Shown piece by piece: positions 48,335 through 56,728 of a DNA stretch of 64,000 nucleotides. Location: assembly GCF_022213065.1 (NCBI RefSeq), contig NZ_JAKLJA010000004.1, forward strand, positions 124,001 through 188,000, in the 5' to 3' direction. Source of the DNA: Paraburkholderia tagetis. GTDB taxonomy: Bacteria > Pseudomonadota > Gammaproteobacteria > Burkholderiales > Burkholderiaceae. Position 1 is the stretch's first letter, and every line of letters begins with the position of its first letter. Below the pieces are notes generated by a model, which did no database searches, was not told the origin of the DNA, and saw only the letters and a list, made by a program, of their open reading frames with translations. Both the position numbers and the translations under genes were made by a program.

Positions 48335-50805
48335 TGAGGCGCTCGCGCATGAGTGCGAGCGCGCGTCCCCGCTCCCGCCTGGGCCGTCCAGTCGGGCGGC
48401 GCTTTTTGTTCGAGTGGGTGGGCGTCGCATGCGCGGGCATTGCCGTCGTGCTGTTGAGCGTGGTGTGGCACTGGACGCTCAGCGCCGACCATCTGGTCTA
48501 CGACCGCTTTCTGGCCGCCCGCGAGCGGCCGGTCTCGCCCGACATCGTGATCGTCGAGATCGACAACGCGAGCGTGGCCGCGCTGGGGCGCTGGCCCTGG
48601 CCGCGCAGCCTGCACGCGCAGCTCGTCGACCGGCTCGCGAAGGCGGGTGTGGCCGCCGTGGTCTACGACGTGCTCTTCACCGAACCTTCTCCTGACGACA
48701 CACGCCTTGGCGAGGCCCTGCGCGAGCGCCCCGCGTATCTGCCCGTGCTGCTTTCGCCCGCCGACGAAGCCGACCACGGCCGCCGCGAGGTCGTGAAGCC
48801 GGTCGCGCCGCTCGCCCAGGCCGCAGCGGGTCTTGGCCACATCAACCTCGAAGTCGACAACGACGGCATCGTGCGCAGCGTCGCGATGTTCGAAGGCGAT
48901 GCGCAGCAGCGCTGGCCCCAGTTGATGGTGCCGCTCTGGCGCGCCGTGCGCGGCGGCACGATTGCGCTTGCCGACCTCGCCGGCGCGAGCAGCGCCGCGG
49001 CCACTGCGGCCACTGCGGCCCCTGCGGCCGACACCAGGCTCATGAGCGCGGGCGGTCCGGATAGCGAGGCGCGCTTTCTGCTGCCGTTCAGCGCCAACAC
49101 GCTCAGCTACCGCAAGGTGTCGTTCGAGCAAGTGCTCGAAGGCCGCGTGCCGCCCGATCTGCTGCGCGGACGCGTGGCGCTGGTGGGCGTGACGGCTTCG
49201 GGCTTGTACGACCGCTTCGCCACGCCGCTTTCGGGCACGCTCGGGCCGCTGCCTGGCGTCTATATCCATGCGCTCGCCCTCGATACGCTGCTGTCGGGCA
49301 CGGCCATCGAACCGGTCTCGCCGACAGCCGTCGTGCTCGCCTCGCTGTTGCCGCTCGCGCTGGTGCTGGCCGGTTTTCTCGTGCTTTCGCCGCTGCGCAC
49401 GCTGCTCCTGCTGCCGTTGCTGGCGCTGCTCTCGCTGGCCGGCAGCGCCGCGCTGCTCTATTACGCGCGCATCTGGCTCACGCCGGTGCCGGCGATCGTT
49501 GCGCTCGCACTCGTTTATCCGCTCTGGAGCTGGCGGCGCCTCGAAATGACGATGGCGTATCTGCGCAAGGAACTGCGCCAGCTCGCCGACGAACCCTACC
49601 TGCTGCCCGAGGCGCCCACGCCGCCGCGCGAGTTCGGCGGCGACGTGCTGGCCCAGCAGATGGCGCTGATGGCGCAGGCCGCGCAGCGCCTCCAGGACAT
49701 GCGGCGCTTCGTGTGGGACAGCCTCGATTCCGTGCCGGAGCCGCTCGTCGTGGCCGATCTGCGCGGCGTGGTGCTGATCGCCAATCACGCGGCGCGCGCC
49801 TGTTTCGCTCGCCTGAACGTGAGCGCCGCGGAAGGGCGCGCAATGCCCGAGGTATTCGGCGATCTCGCGCTCATGAAGCCCATCGACCCGAACCCCGAGA
49901 CGCTGGCTTTCGCCCATGCGCACTGGCCCGCGCCGCTCGATCCCGCGCGCGGCGAGTTCGCGCAGCTCATGGAGCGGGGCGTGGAAGTGCGCGCGCGCGA
50001 CGGCAGCGATTACCTGCTGCGCTACGCGAGCTGCACGAACGCGCAGGGGCAGGCGGTGGGCTGGATCGCGGGCCTCGTCGACGTGACCGCGCTGCACGAT
50101 GCCGAGCGCCAGCGCGAGCACGCGCTGCGTCTGCTGTCGCACGACATGCGCTCGCCGCAGGCGTCGATCGTGGCGCTCGTGGAGACCGAACGCGAGCGCG
50201 GTACGATCGCCGCCGCGCCGGTGCGCGAGGTGATGGAGCGCATCGAGCGCTATGCGCGCCGCTCGCTCACGCTCGCCGACGACTTCGTGCAGCTCGCCCG
50301 CGCCGAGTCGCAGGAATATGCGCTGGAGCCGACCAGTCTGACCGAGCTTGCCATCGACGCCAGCGACGAAGTCTGGCCGCAGGCGAGCGCCAAGCAGATT
50401 CAGATCGAGACCGCATTCGACGGCGAGGAGATGGGCTGGATCAACGCCGACCGCTCGCTCATGACCCGAGCGCTGGTCAATATTCTGAACAACGCGGTGA
50501 AATACAGCCCACCCGAAACGAGAATTGTCTGTAGTATCGCAGTCGCGGATGGTCGGACCCCGCGCGTGATCTGCTCGATTCGCGACGAGGGCTATGGCAT
50601 CCCGCTCGAAGATCAGACCAAGCTGTTCCAGCCGTTCCGCCGTTTTCATGCGGGCCAGCGGCCCGAGGTGAGTGGCGCGGGGCTTGGCATGGCGTTCGTG
50701 AAGACGGTCGTGACGCGTCACGGCGGCGAAGTCCACGTAGAGAGCGCGCCGGACCAGGGCACGACGGTGACGATGTCGCTGCCGGCGCTCGATGGCGCGG
50801 CTTGA
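48334..50805 (+). CDS. CHASE2-domain sensor histidine kinase
   Basis: 823 residues. TM helix 1 near residue 25-48, then an extracytoplasmic CHASE2 domain (VIVEIDNASVAALGRWPWPR; LFTEPSPDDTRLGEAL). Three TM helices follow at ~325-395 (LASLLPLALVLAGFLVLSPL onward), a PAS-like region at ~455-575, HisKA with the phospho-acceptor His about residue 603 (LLSHDMRSPQ), and HATPase_c (N box LVNILNNAVKYSPP, G1 IRDEGYGIP, G2 GAGLGMAFVK). The start overlaps the FecR-gene stop by 1 bp (TGATG). A 9-bp repeat near 49000-49029 gives an Ala/Thr-rich insert in CHASE2. Confidence 0.93.
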   Translation: MRRSRMSASARPRSRLGRPVGRRFLFEWVGVACAGIAVVLLSVVWHWTLSADHLVYDRFLAARERPVSPDIVIVEIDNASVAALGRWPWPRSLHAQLVDRLAKAGVAAVVYDVLFTEPSPDDTRLGEALRERPAYLPVLLSPADEADHGRREVVKPVAPLAQAAAGLGHINLEVDNDGIVRSVAMFEGDAQQRWPQLMVPLWRAVRGGTIALADLAGASSAAATAATAAPAADTRLMSAGGPDSEARFLLPFSANTLSYRKVSFEQVLEGRVPPDLLRGRVALVGVTASGLYDRFATPLSGTLGPLPGVYIHALALDTLLSGTAIEPVSPTAVVLASLLPLALVLAGFLVLSPLRTLLLLPLLALLSLAGSAALLYYARIWLTPVPAIVALALVYPLWSWRRLEMTMAYLRKELRQLADEPYLLPEAPTPPREFGGDVLAQQMALMAQAAQRLQDMRRFVWDSLDSVPEPLVVADLRGVVLIANHAARACFARLNVSAAEGRAMPEVFGDLALMKPIDPNPETLAFAHAHWPAPLDPARGEFAQLMERGVEVRARDGSDYLLRYASCTNAQGQAVGWIAGLVDVTALHDAERQREHALRLLSHDMRSPQASIVALVETERERGTIAAAPVREVMERIERYARRSLTLADDFVQLARAESQEYALEPTSLTELAIDASDEVWPQASAKQIQIETAFDGEEMGWINADRSLMTRALVNILNNAVKYSPPETRIVCSIAVADGRTPRVICSIRDEGYGIPLEDQTKLFQPFRRFHAGQRPEVSGAGLGMAFVKTVVTRHGGEVHVESAPDQGTTVTMSLPALDGAA

Positions 50806-50878
50806 TGACACTGCTGATGATCGATTACGCCGCCTGATCCGGCCAAATGGCGCAAGAAGTGCGCTGGCAACGATTCCG

Positions 50879-51520
50879 ATGGAGTTCCCCGTGAAAGTCC
50901 TGATGACGATCTGCACCTTGTCGACGCTGGCCGCGCTCGCCGGCTGTGCAGGCGCGAGCGCCGACGTGCGGGCAAGCGGCGACCTGAGCGCGACGGACGC
51001 GGCGGCCGCGACCTACCGGCTCGCGCGCACGCCCGCGCAAGACGACGCCGGCGAGCCGCTGCCTTACGAGCCGCTGCTGCGGGCCGGTCTCGCGCAGCGC
51101 GGCTTCAAGGAGGGCTCGCCCGAGGCGGCGCACTACCTCGTTTCCGCGGCATGGGCCTCGCGGCCCGCCGACGTCGCGGTCTCAACCGCTAGTTGCACCG
51201 GCGGTTGCGTGCCGTCCGAAGGACCGTCGTTTCCGTGGTTCGGCACGCGCTACGTGCATACGCTCACGTTGCGTTTCTTCGCGCTGCCGGATGGTCACGA
51301 AGCCTACAAGGTGAGCGCGGAGAAACGCGACCGCGACGCCGACGCGCAGAAAGCGCTTCCCTATCTGGTGGCCGGCGCGCTCGCGCGGCTGCCCTACGCG
51401 GGCGCGCCGCAATGGCGCGTGAAGCTGAAGGAGGCGGCGCCTGCTGCGAACCAGACCGGCACACAGGCCGGCGCGCCCGCCATGCCCGATGTGATCTCCG
51501 TTACGCCGCTTGCGCAATGA
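50879..51520 (+). CDS. Lipoprotein, DUF4136-like
   Basis: 213 residues from ATG 50879 (GTG at 50891 also possible). Lipoprotein signal ends in LAALAGC. The remainder (AAATYRLARTPAQ; PLLRAGLAQRGFKEGSPEAA followed by HYLVSAAW) resembles the DUF4136 family of small outer-membrane lipoproteins, whose function is unknown. It starts 73 bp after the kinase gene on the same strand and may belong to the same transcript. Confidence 0.75.
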   Translation: MEFPVKVLMTICTLSTLAALAGCAGASADVRASGDLSATDAAAATYRLARTPAQDDAGEPLPYEPLLRAGLAQRGFKEGSPEAAHYLVSAAWASRPADVAVSTASCTGGCVPSEGPSFPWFGTRYVHTLTLRFFALPDGHEAYKVSAEKRDRDADAQKALPYLVAGALARLPYAGAPQWRVKLKEAAPAANQTGTQAGAPAMPDVISVTPLAQ

Positions 51521-51620
51521 AGCTGATTCTCATGTCCTGAGTCACGTCCTGAGTCCCTGAGGCAACGCCTGCCCGCAGGGAGCGGGCTTTGCATGGAGTC
51601 GGGAATCAGGCATGCCGGGG

Positions 51621-51680
51621 TTATACGGAACCCGTACCGGTTACGCGGACCCCGTACCGGTTACGCGGAACCCGTACCCA
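51621..51680. repeat. Three 20-bp tandem units at the bluB 3' end
   Basis: Units TTATACGGAACCCGTACCGG, TTACGCGGACCCCGTACCGG and TTACGCGGAACCCGTACCCA. The bluB stop codon (TAA on the minus strand) is the first triplet of the third unit, so the array begins inside the gene and runs on beyond it. Confidence 0.85.
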
Positions 51681-52353
51681 CGCTTTCGCCTGGCGGCGCG
51701 TCTTCGGTCTGCGCGTCAGGCCAGCGGTTTTCATACACGCATTCGCCGAGCGCGCGGCGCTGCGCCCAATGCTCGATCTCGAGCATCGGCTTCGGATAGA
51801 ACTCGGCAACGTGGCCCACGCAAAGAATGGCCACCGGCTTCGCGCCGGCCGGCATGCGCAGCAGCGCGCGCACTTCGTCCACGTCGAAGATCGACACCCA
51901 GCCCATGCCGAGCCCTTCGGCGCGCGCCGCGAGCCACATGTTCTGGATCGCGCAGGCCACCGAGGCCAGGTCCATCTCCGGCAACGTGCGGCGGCCAAAG
52001 ATGTGCGCGTCGCGGCGGTCCATCAGCGCGACGACGAGCAACTCGCCGCATTCGCGCATGCCTTCCACCTTGAGCTTCATGAATTCGTCGCGACGCTTGC
52101 CGAGCGCGTCGGCGGTGGCGAGGCGTTCGCGCTCGACGGTCTCGTGCAACTGCTCGCGCAATGCCGCATCGGTGATGCGCACGATGCGCCACGGCTGCAT
52201 GTAGCCCACGCTCGGCGCATGGTGGGCGGCGTCGAGCAGACGCGCGAGCACCGCTTCGTCGATGGGGCCGGGCGTGAAGTGCCGCATGTCGCGCCGTTCG
52301 TAGATCGCACGGTAGACCGCCGCGCGCTCGGCTTCGTCAAAGGGCTGTGCCAT
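51661..52353 (-). CDS. bluB: 5,6-dimethylbenzimidazole synthase BluB
   Basis: 230 residues. BluB-type flavin destructase: RRDMRHFTPGPIDEAVLARL, HHAPSVGYMQPWRIVRIT, then LAARAEGLGMGWVSIFDVDE. BluB fragments reduced FMN with O2 to form the lower ligand of vitamin B12. The last residues (SVGTGSA) are encoded by the 20-bp repeat. It overlaps the cobB gene upstream by 17 bp and is the last gene of a minus-strand cobalamin operon cobE-cobO-cobB-bluB. Confidence 0.93.
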   Translation of the reverse strand: MAQPFDEAERAAVYRAIYERRDMRHFTPGPIDEAVLARLLDAAHHAPSVGYMQPWRIVRITDAALREQLHETVERERLATADALGKRRDEFMKLKVEGMRECGELLVVALMDRRDAHIFGRRTLPEMDLASVACAIQNMWLAARAEGLGMGWVSIFDVDEVRALLRMPAGAKPVAILCVGHVAEFYPKPMLEIEHWAQRRALGECVYENRWPDAQTEDAPPGESVGTGSA

Positions 52354-53680
52354 GAAAGAGTGCGGCCGTGAAAGCCGGGTTGGAAGGCCAATAGGCGTGC
52401 ATATAGGTCGCGACGATGGCGCCGTGCCGATAGAGCGGCTCGCCGTCCGCGCCGGTTTGCGCGTGGCGCGCGCGCAGCGCGGGCGCGAGTGGCGTGCTCA
52501 CGCGCGAGTAATGGAACGTGTGACCGGTGAGCATGCCGTGCGTGCCGTCGAGCCGCTGCATGCCGAGTGCGGCGAAGCGCTTTTGCATCGTGGCTTCGCC
52601 GGGCAGAAGGCCGAGCATCGGCGTGCGCGTGCCGTCGACGCCGGTGAGCGCGTCGAGCAGATACAGCATGCCGCCGCATTCCGCTATGAGCGGTCGCCCG
52701 GAAACTGTGTGCGCGCGCAACGAATCCGCGCTGCGCATATTGCGCGCGAGTGTCGCCGCGTGCAGCTCGGGATAGCCGCCGGGAAGGTAAATCGCGTCTG
52801 CGCTCGCGGGTGCGGATTCGTCGGCGAGCGGCGAGAAAAAGCTCACGCGTGCGCCCAGCGCTTCGAGCAGCGCGAGATTCGCCGGATAGATGAACGAGAA
52901 CGCGGCATCGCGCGCCACGGCGATACGCATGCCGTCGAGCAGGCGAGGCACGGACGCGAGGGTATCCACATCATCCACATCATCCGCATCGTTCGAATGA
53001 AACTCGACGGCTGGCGGCAATTGCGCGAGTTCGGTTTGCGCGAGGGCGTCGGCGGCCCGTTCGATGCGCGCATCGAGATCGTCGATCTCGCTCGCCTGAT
53101 GCAGGCCGAGATGCCGGTCGGGCAGCGCAAACGCCGCGTCGCTCGCGACGTGGCCGAGCCAGCGAATATCGGCGGGCAGTCCTTCCTGGAGCATCTGCGC
53201 ATGACGCGGCGAGCCCACGCGGTTGGCGAGTACGCCATGAAACGGCACGTCGGCGCGATAGCGCGCGAGCCCGAACGCGATCGCGCCGAAGGTCTGCGCC
53301 ATCGAATTCGCGCTGACGATGGCGGCCACCGGCACGCCGAATTTCGCGGCCAGATCGGCGCTGCTGGGCGTGCCGTCGAACAGGCCCATCACGCCTTCGA
53401 TCAGGATGAGATCCGACTGTGCAGCCGCTTGCGCGAGCAACGCGCGGCAGTCCGCTTCGCCCACCATCCACAAGTCGAGCGACATCACAGGTGCGCCGCT
53501 CGCGCGCTCGAGAATCATCGGGTCGAGAAAGTCGGGGCCGGTCTTGAACACGCGCACGCGCCGTCCCATGCGCCGGTGCAGGCGCGCGAGACCCGCCGTG
53601 AGCGTGGTCTTGCCCTGGCCCGACGCGCTTGCGCTGATAAAGAGCGCGGGGCACGCAATCGCTGTTGCGACGGCTGCCAT
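52337..53680 (-). CDS. cobB: Cobyrinate a,c-diamide synthase
   Basis: 447 residues. The N-terminal amidoligase domain has the P-loop-like ASASGQGKTTLTAGLARLHR, FKTGPDFLDPMILERASG and IEGVMGLFDG. The C-terminal class-I glutaminase-like domain shows IYLPGGYPELHAATLARNMR and the Cys of LIAECGGMLYLLDALTG. It amidates side chains a and c of (hydrogeno)byrinic acid with ATP and glutamine. A 9-bp repeat (near 52962-52991) gives a DDVDDVD insert in the linker. cobO lies 4 bp upstream. Confidence 0.93.
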   Translation of the reverse strand: MAAVATAIACPALFISASASGQGKTTLTAGLARLHRRMGRRVRVFKTGPDFLDPMILERASGAPVMSLDLWMVGEADCRALLAQAAAQSDLILIEGVMGLFDGTPSSADLAAKFGVPVAAIVSANSMAQTFGAIAFGLARYRADVPFHGVLANRVGSPRHAQMLQEGLPADIRWLGHVASDAAFALPDRHLGLHQASEIDDLDARIERAADALAQTELAQLPPAVEFHSNDADDVDDVDTLASVPRLLDGMRIAVARDAAFSFIYPANLALLEALGARVSFFSPLADESAPASADAIYLPGGYPELHAATLARNMRSADSLRAHTVSGRPLIAECGGMLYLLDALTGVDGTRTPMLGLLPGEATMQKRFAALGMQRLDGTHGMLTGHTFHYSRVSTPLAPALRARHAQTGADGEPLYRHGAIVATYMHAYWPSNPAFTAALFHGTAL

Positions 53681-53684
53681 CGCG

Positions 53685-54287
53685 TCAGAACTCCACGCCC
53701 TTTTGCGCTTTTACGCCTTGCTCGCGATACGGATGCTTCACGAGCCGCATTTCGGTGACGAGGTCGGCGGCTTCGATCAGCGCATCGGGCGCGTGACGGC
53801 CCGTGACCACGACGTGCTGCGCGGGCCCGCGCGCGGTGAGCACGCCGAGCACTTCGTCGAGCGGCAAATACTCGTACTTGAGCACCGTGTTGAGTTCGTC
53901 GAGGATCACCATGCCGTACTCGCCGCTCTCGATCATGTGCTTCGCGGCGTCCCAGCCCTTGCGCGCCGTGGCGATATCGGCGTCGCGGTTCTGCGTGTTC
54001 CAGGTGTAGCCGTCGCCCATCGTGACGAAGTCGCAGTGCGCGACGCTGCCGAGAAAATCGCGCTCGGACGTATGCAGCGCGCCCTTGATGAACTGCACGA
54101 CGCCAAGCTTCATGCCGTGGCCCAGCACGCGCACCGCCATGCCGAATGCGGCCGTGCTCTTGCCCTTGCCGTTGCCGGTGTTGACGATGAGGAGGCCCTT
54201 CTCGTGCGTCGCCGAAGCCTGCTTCTTTTCGTGGCCTTCGCGGCGGCGCTGGGTCATGCGTTGGTGGGATTCGGGATCGGTTTTCAT
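53685..54287 (-). CDS. cobO: Cob(I)yrinic acid a,c-diamide adenosyltransferase
   Basis: 200 residues. CobO/BtuR/CobA type: P-loop VNTGNGKGKSTAAFGMAVRV, VVQFIKGALHTSERDFL, MVILDELNTVLKYEYL, VVTGRHAPDALIEAADLVTE and the C-terminal KHPYREQGVKAQKGVEF. It transfers the adenosyl group of ATP to Co(I) of cobyrinic diamide or cobinamide. Nine bp downstream of the cobE stop in the same operon. Confidence 0.95.
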   Translation of the reverse strand: MKTDPESHQRMTQRRREGHEKKQASATHEKGLLIVNTGNGKGKSTAAFGMAVRVLGHGMKLGVVQFIKGALHTSERDFLGSVAHCDFVTMGDGYTWNTQNRDADIATARKGWDAAKHMIESGEYGMVILDELNTVLKYEYLPLDEVLGVLTARGPAQHVVVTGRHAPDALIEAADLVTEMRLVKHPYREQGVKAQKGVEF

Positions 54288-54296
54288 CGTCGCGGG

Positions 54297-54926
54297 TCAG
54301 TCCTGTTTGGCAGCTTGCGTTGTGGTTTTCATTGCGGCGGGTGTGTCTGCTGCGGTGTCCGGCAGTGCGGCTTGGGCGCAAGCCGCGAGCGCGACGGTCA
54401 CCCCGTCCAGCGCGAGCTTGCCGCGCACGAGCGGGCCGCCTTCCGCTGCGAGCCGCGCGCACGGCTCGCAGACGCCTTCCACGCCGAAGCGCGCATGCGC
54501 TGCGCTGCTTGGCGCGGACTGCACGCCCGTGGCCCTCAAACGTTCGCGCGCGAAGGCTTGCAGTGGCAACGCGTGCGCGGCGCAGAACGCGAGCAGTGCG
54601 GGCTCGGCGGCTTTCGCGTCGAGCGTGGCCACGGTCTTCACGCGTGCGAGCGGCCAATCGCCTAGCGCCGCGTGCACGGCCGCCTCTACCTGCGCGAGCG
54701 TCACGCCGCTGCGGCAGCCGAGGCCCAGCGCGAGCGGCGCCGCATTGTGCGCTGATGTGGGGGCTGCTGGCAAGGTGTCGATGGGCTGGGAGCGGTTCAC
54801 GTGAAAGCGCGCGTTCGAGGGCGCGGCATGCGCCGCGCGCAGGACGCATTGCGCGGCTTTGGCTGATGGAGTGCGATGCAGTGCGTGCGATGCGGCCCGG
54901 ACGCGCGAATACGATAGCACACGCAT
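54297..54926 (-). CDS. cobE: Cobalamin biosynthesis protein CobE (CbiG C-terminal domain)
   Basis: 209 residues from ATG 54926 (GAAGG upstream); a GTG at 54800 would give 167, closer to typical CobE. The conserved domain begins LALGLGCRSGVTLAQVEAAV and continues through VKTVATLDAKAAEPALLAFC, the CobE/GbiG-C pattern. The Ala-rich tail and the N-terminal ~45 residues look non-conserved. CobE is required for aerobic B12 synthesis in some bacteria but its activity is unclear. First gene of the minus-strand operon and divergent from the riboswitch-controlled cobW operon. Confidence 0.75.
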   Translation of the reverse strand: MRVLSYSRVRAASHALHRTPSAKAAQCVLRAAHAAPSNARFHVNRSQPIDTLPAAPTSAHNAAPLALGLGCRSGVTLAQVEAAVHAALGDWPLARVKTVATLDAKAAEPALLAFCAAHALPLQAFARERLRATGVQSAPSSAAHARFGVEGVCEPCARLAAEGGPLVRGKLALDGVTVALAACAQAALPDTAADTPAAMKTTTQAAKQD

Positions 54927-55113
54927 TCGGGCCTTCGCGCATGCGCCGCGCCGCGCCAGGGGTAAAGCCGGAGTGCGCGCGGCCGGCCTGCGCGCGGGCC
55001 GCCGTGCGGCTCATGCCGCGCACGCATTGCCTATTCCGCTGCTTACTCCGTTGCTTACTCGTTGTGCACGCGTTGTTGACGCGCGCGCGGCCCGCGCCTA
55101 CACTCGCACGCAC

Positions 55114-55370
55114 TCTGGTGCTCGCGTGCGCTTACGTTCTGCACGCAGTTAAACGGGAATCAGGGAGCCATCCCACCAAGGGGCTTGGCCAACCTGAACT
55201 GCACCCGCAACGGTACAACGAGCGCATCGGCTGCAAGGTCGATGCAAGCCGCTTCGAAGCATGCATGGCATGCGTGATGCCACTGCGCGAGCGGGCCGCA
55301 AGGTCCGCTGCGCGGGAAGGCGAGGCGGCGCTTCGTCAGTCCGGATACCGGCCAGATACGAGGGACGCGC
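55114..55370 (+). ncRNA. Cobalamin (B12) riboswitch
   Basis: Located 183 bp before cobW. Conserved elements occur in order: TGGTGC (55116), TTAAACGGGAATCAGGG, CTGAACTGCACCCGCAACGG (the CCGCAACTG-like box), GCCACTG (55279-55285), GGGAAGGCG (55314-55322) and CAGTCCGGATACCGGCC (55337-55353). These are the B12-box landmarks of the adenosylcobalamin aptamer. It should lower expression of cobW-cobN-chlI/VWA when B12 is plentiful. No equivalent was seen upstream of the minus-strand cob operon. Confidence 0.9.
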
Positions 55371-55552
55371 GCTGCGGGTTTGCGGCGCCGGGTCCATGAT
55401 TTTCATGCGTCAGCGGGGCTTTGCCCGTGGCGCGTCTTTGCGTTTCACCGTTGTGCAAGCCTTGCTGCGTTTGACGGCGCAGCGCAAAGACGTGCGCGCG
55501 AGCCCCGCGCGGCGCATCCCACCTGCGGCCCACGAGCCGAAGGAAAAACTTC

Positions 55553-56662
55553 ATGCAAACGCAGCACATGCGCAAGATTCCCGTCACCATCGTCACGGGC
55601 TTTCTCGGCAGCGGCAAGACCACGCTGCTGCGCCACATCCTCCAGCACGCGGGCGGCTTGCGCGTGGCCGTGATCGTCAACGAGTTCGGCGAACTGGGTA
55701 TCGACGGCGAGATCCTGCGCGGTTGCGGCATTGGCTGCGACGAGAGCGGCAACGAGAAAGCGGGCGCGCTCTACGAATTGGCCAACGGCTGCTTGTGCTG
55801 CACCGTGCAGGAAGAGTTTTTCCCGGTGATGGAGCAATTGCTCGAGCGGCGCGGCGAGATCGATCACGTGCTCATCGAGACCTCGGGCCTCGCGCTGCCC
55901 AAGCCGCTCGTGCAGGCTTTCAACTGGCCGTCGATTCGCAACGCGTTCACCGTCGATGCGGTCGTGACCGTGGTCGATGGCCCCGCCGCCGCGAGCGGCC
56001 AGTTCGCGGAAAACCCGCAGGCCGTGGACGCTCAGCGCAAGGCCGATCCGAATCTCGATCACGAATCGCCGCTGCACGAGTTGTTCGAAGATCAGCTTTC
56101 GGCAGCCGATCTCGTCATCCTCAACAAGACCGACCTCATCGACGCCGCCGCGCAGGACGCGCTCATCGAGAACCTGCGCGGGGAACTGCCGCCGCAAGTG
56201 AAGATCGTGTGCGCGCAGCACGGCCAGCTCGATCTGCACACGCTGCTCGGGCTCGAAGCGGCTGCGGAGGAGAGCATTCATCTGCGGCACGATCATCACG
56301 GTTCCGCCGACGATCCCGATCACCATCACGACGACTTCGATTCGGTCGTGGTGCAGGGGCACGCAAGCTCGCGCGAAGCCGCGATCGAGGCGCTGCAAAA
56401 ACTCGTGGACGCGCACACGATTTATCGCGTGAAGGGCTTCGCCGCGTTGCCGGGCGCACCGATGCGTCTCGTGATTCAAGGCGTGGGCCGCCGCTTCGAC
56501 AGCTATTTCGACCGTCGCTGGAACGCGCAGGAAAGCGCGGCGCAACAGGACGGCACGATGGCGAGCCGCTTCGTGCTGATTGGCGAGGACCTCGATGCAG
56601 CGGTGCTGCAACGTGCGTTCGAAGCCGCGCTCGCTGCGCTGCAAACCGCGCCGGCGCAATGA
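55553..56662 (+). CDS. cobW: CobW, GTP-dependent cobalt/metal chaperone
   Basis: 369 residues. G3E GTPase: Walker [17 protein letters not shown], metal-binding [14 protein letters not shown] (CxCC), [19 protein letters not shown] for guanine recognition, then a His-rich loop (residues ~244-263) and the COG0523 C-terminal domain. A CDESGNEK segment typical of CobW proper is present. CobW delivers Co(II) to the CobN chelatase encoded next. Start at 55553; an ATG five codons later is possible. First gene after the riboswitch. Confidence 0.93.
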   Translation: MQTQHMRKIPVTIVTGFLGSGKTTLLRHILQHAGGLRVAVIVNEFGELGIDGEILRGCGIGCDESGNEKAGALYELANGCLCCTVQEEFFPVMEQLLERRGEIDHVLIETSGLALPKPLVQAFNWPSIRNAFTVDAVVTVVDGPAAASGQFAENPQAVDAQRKADPNLDHESPLHELFEDQLSAADLVILNKTDLIDAAAQDALIENLRGELPPQVKIVCAQHGQLDLHTLLGLEAAAEESIHLRHDHHGSADDPDHHHDDFDSVVVQGHASSREAAIEALQKLVDAHTIYRVKGFAALPGAPMRLVIQGVGRRFDSYFDRRWNAQESAAQQDGTMASRFVLIGEDLDAAVLQRAFEAALAALQTAPAQ

Positions 56663-56728
56663 GCGTGCATCTGCCGCATTCCTGTAGGCCCATTGATTCA
56701 CTGATTCACTGAAGCACGCGAGAACGCC

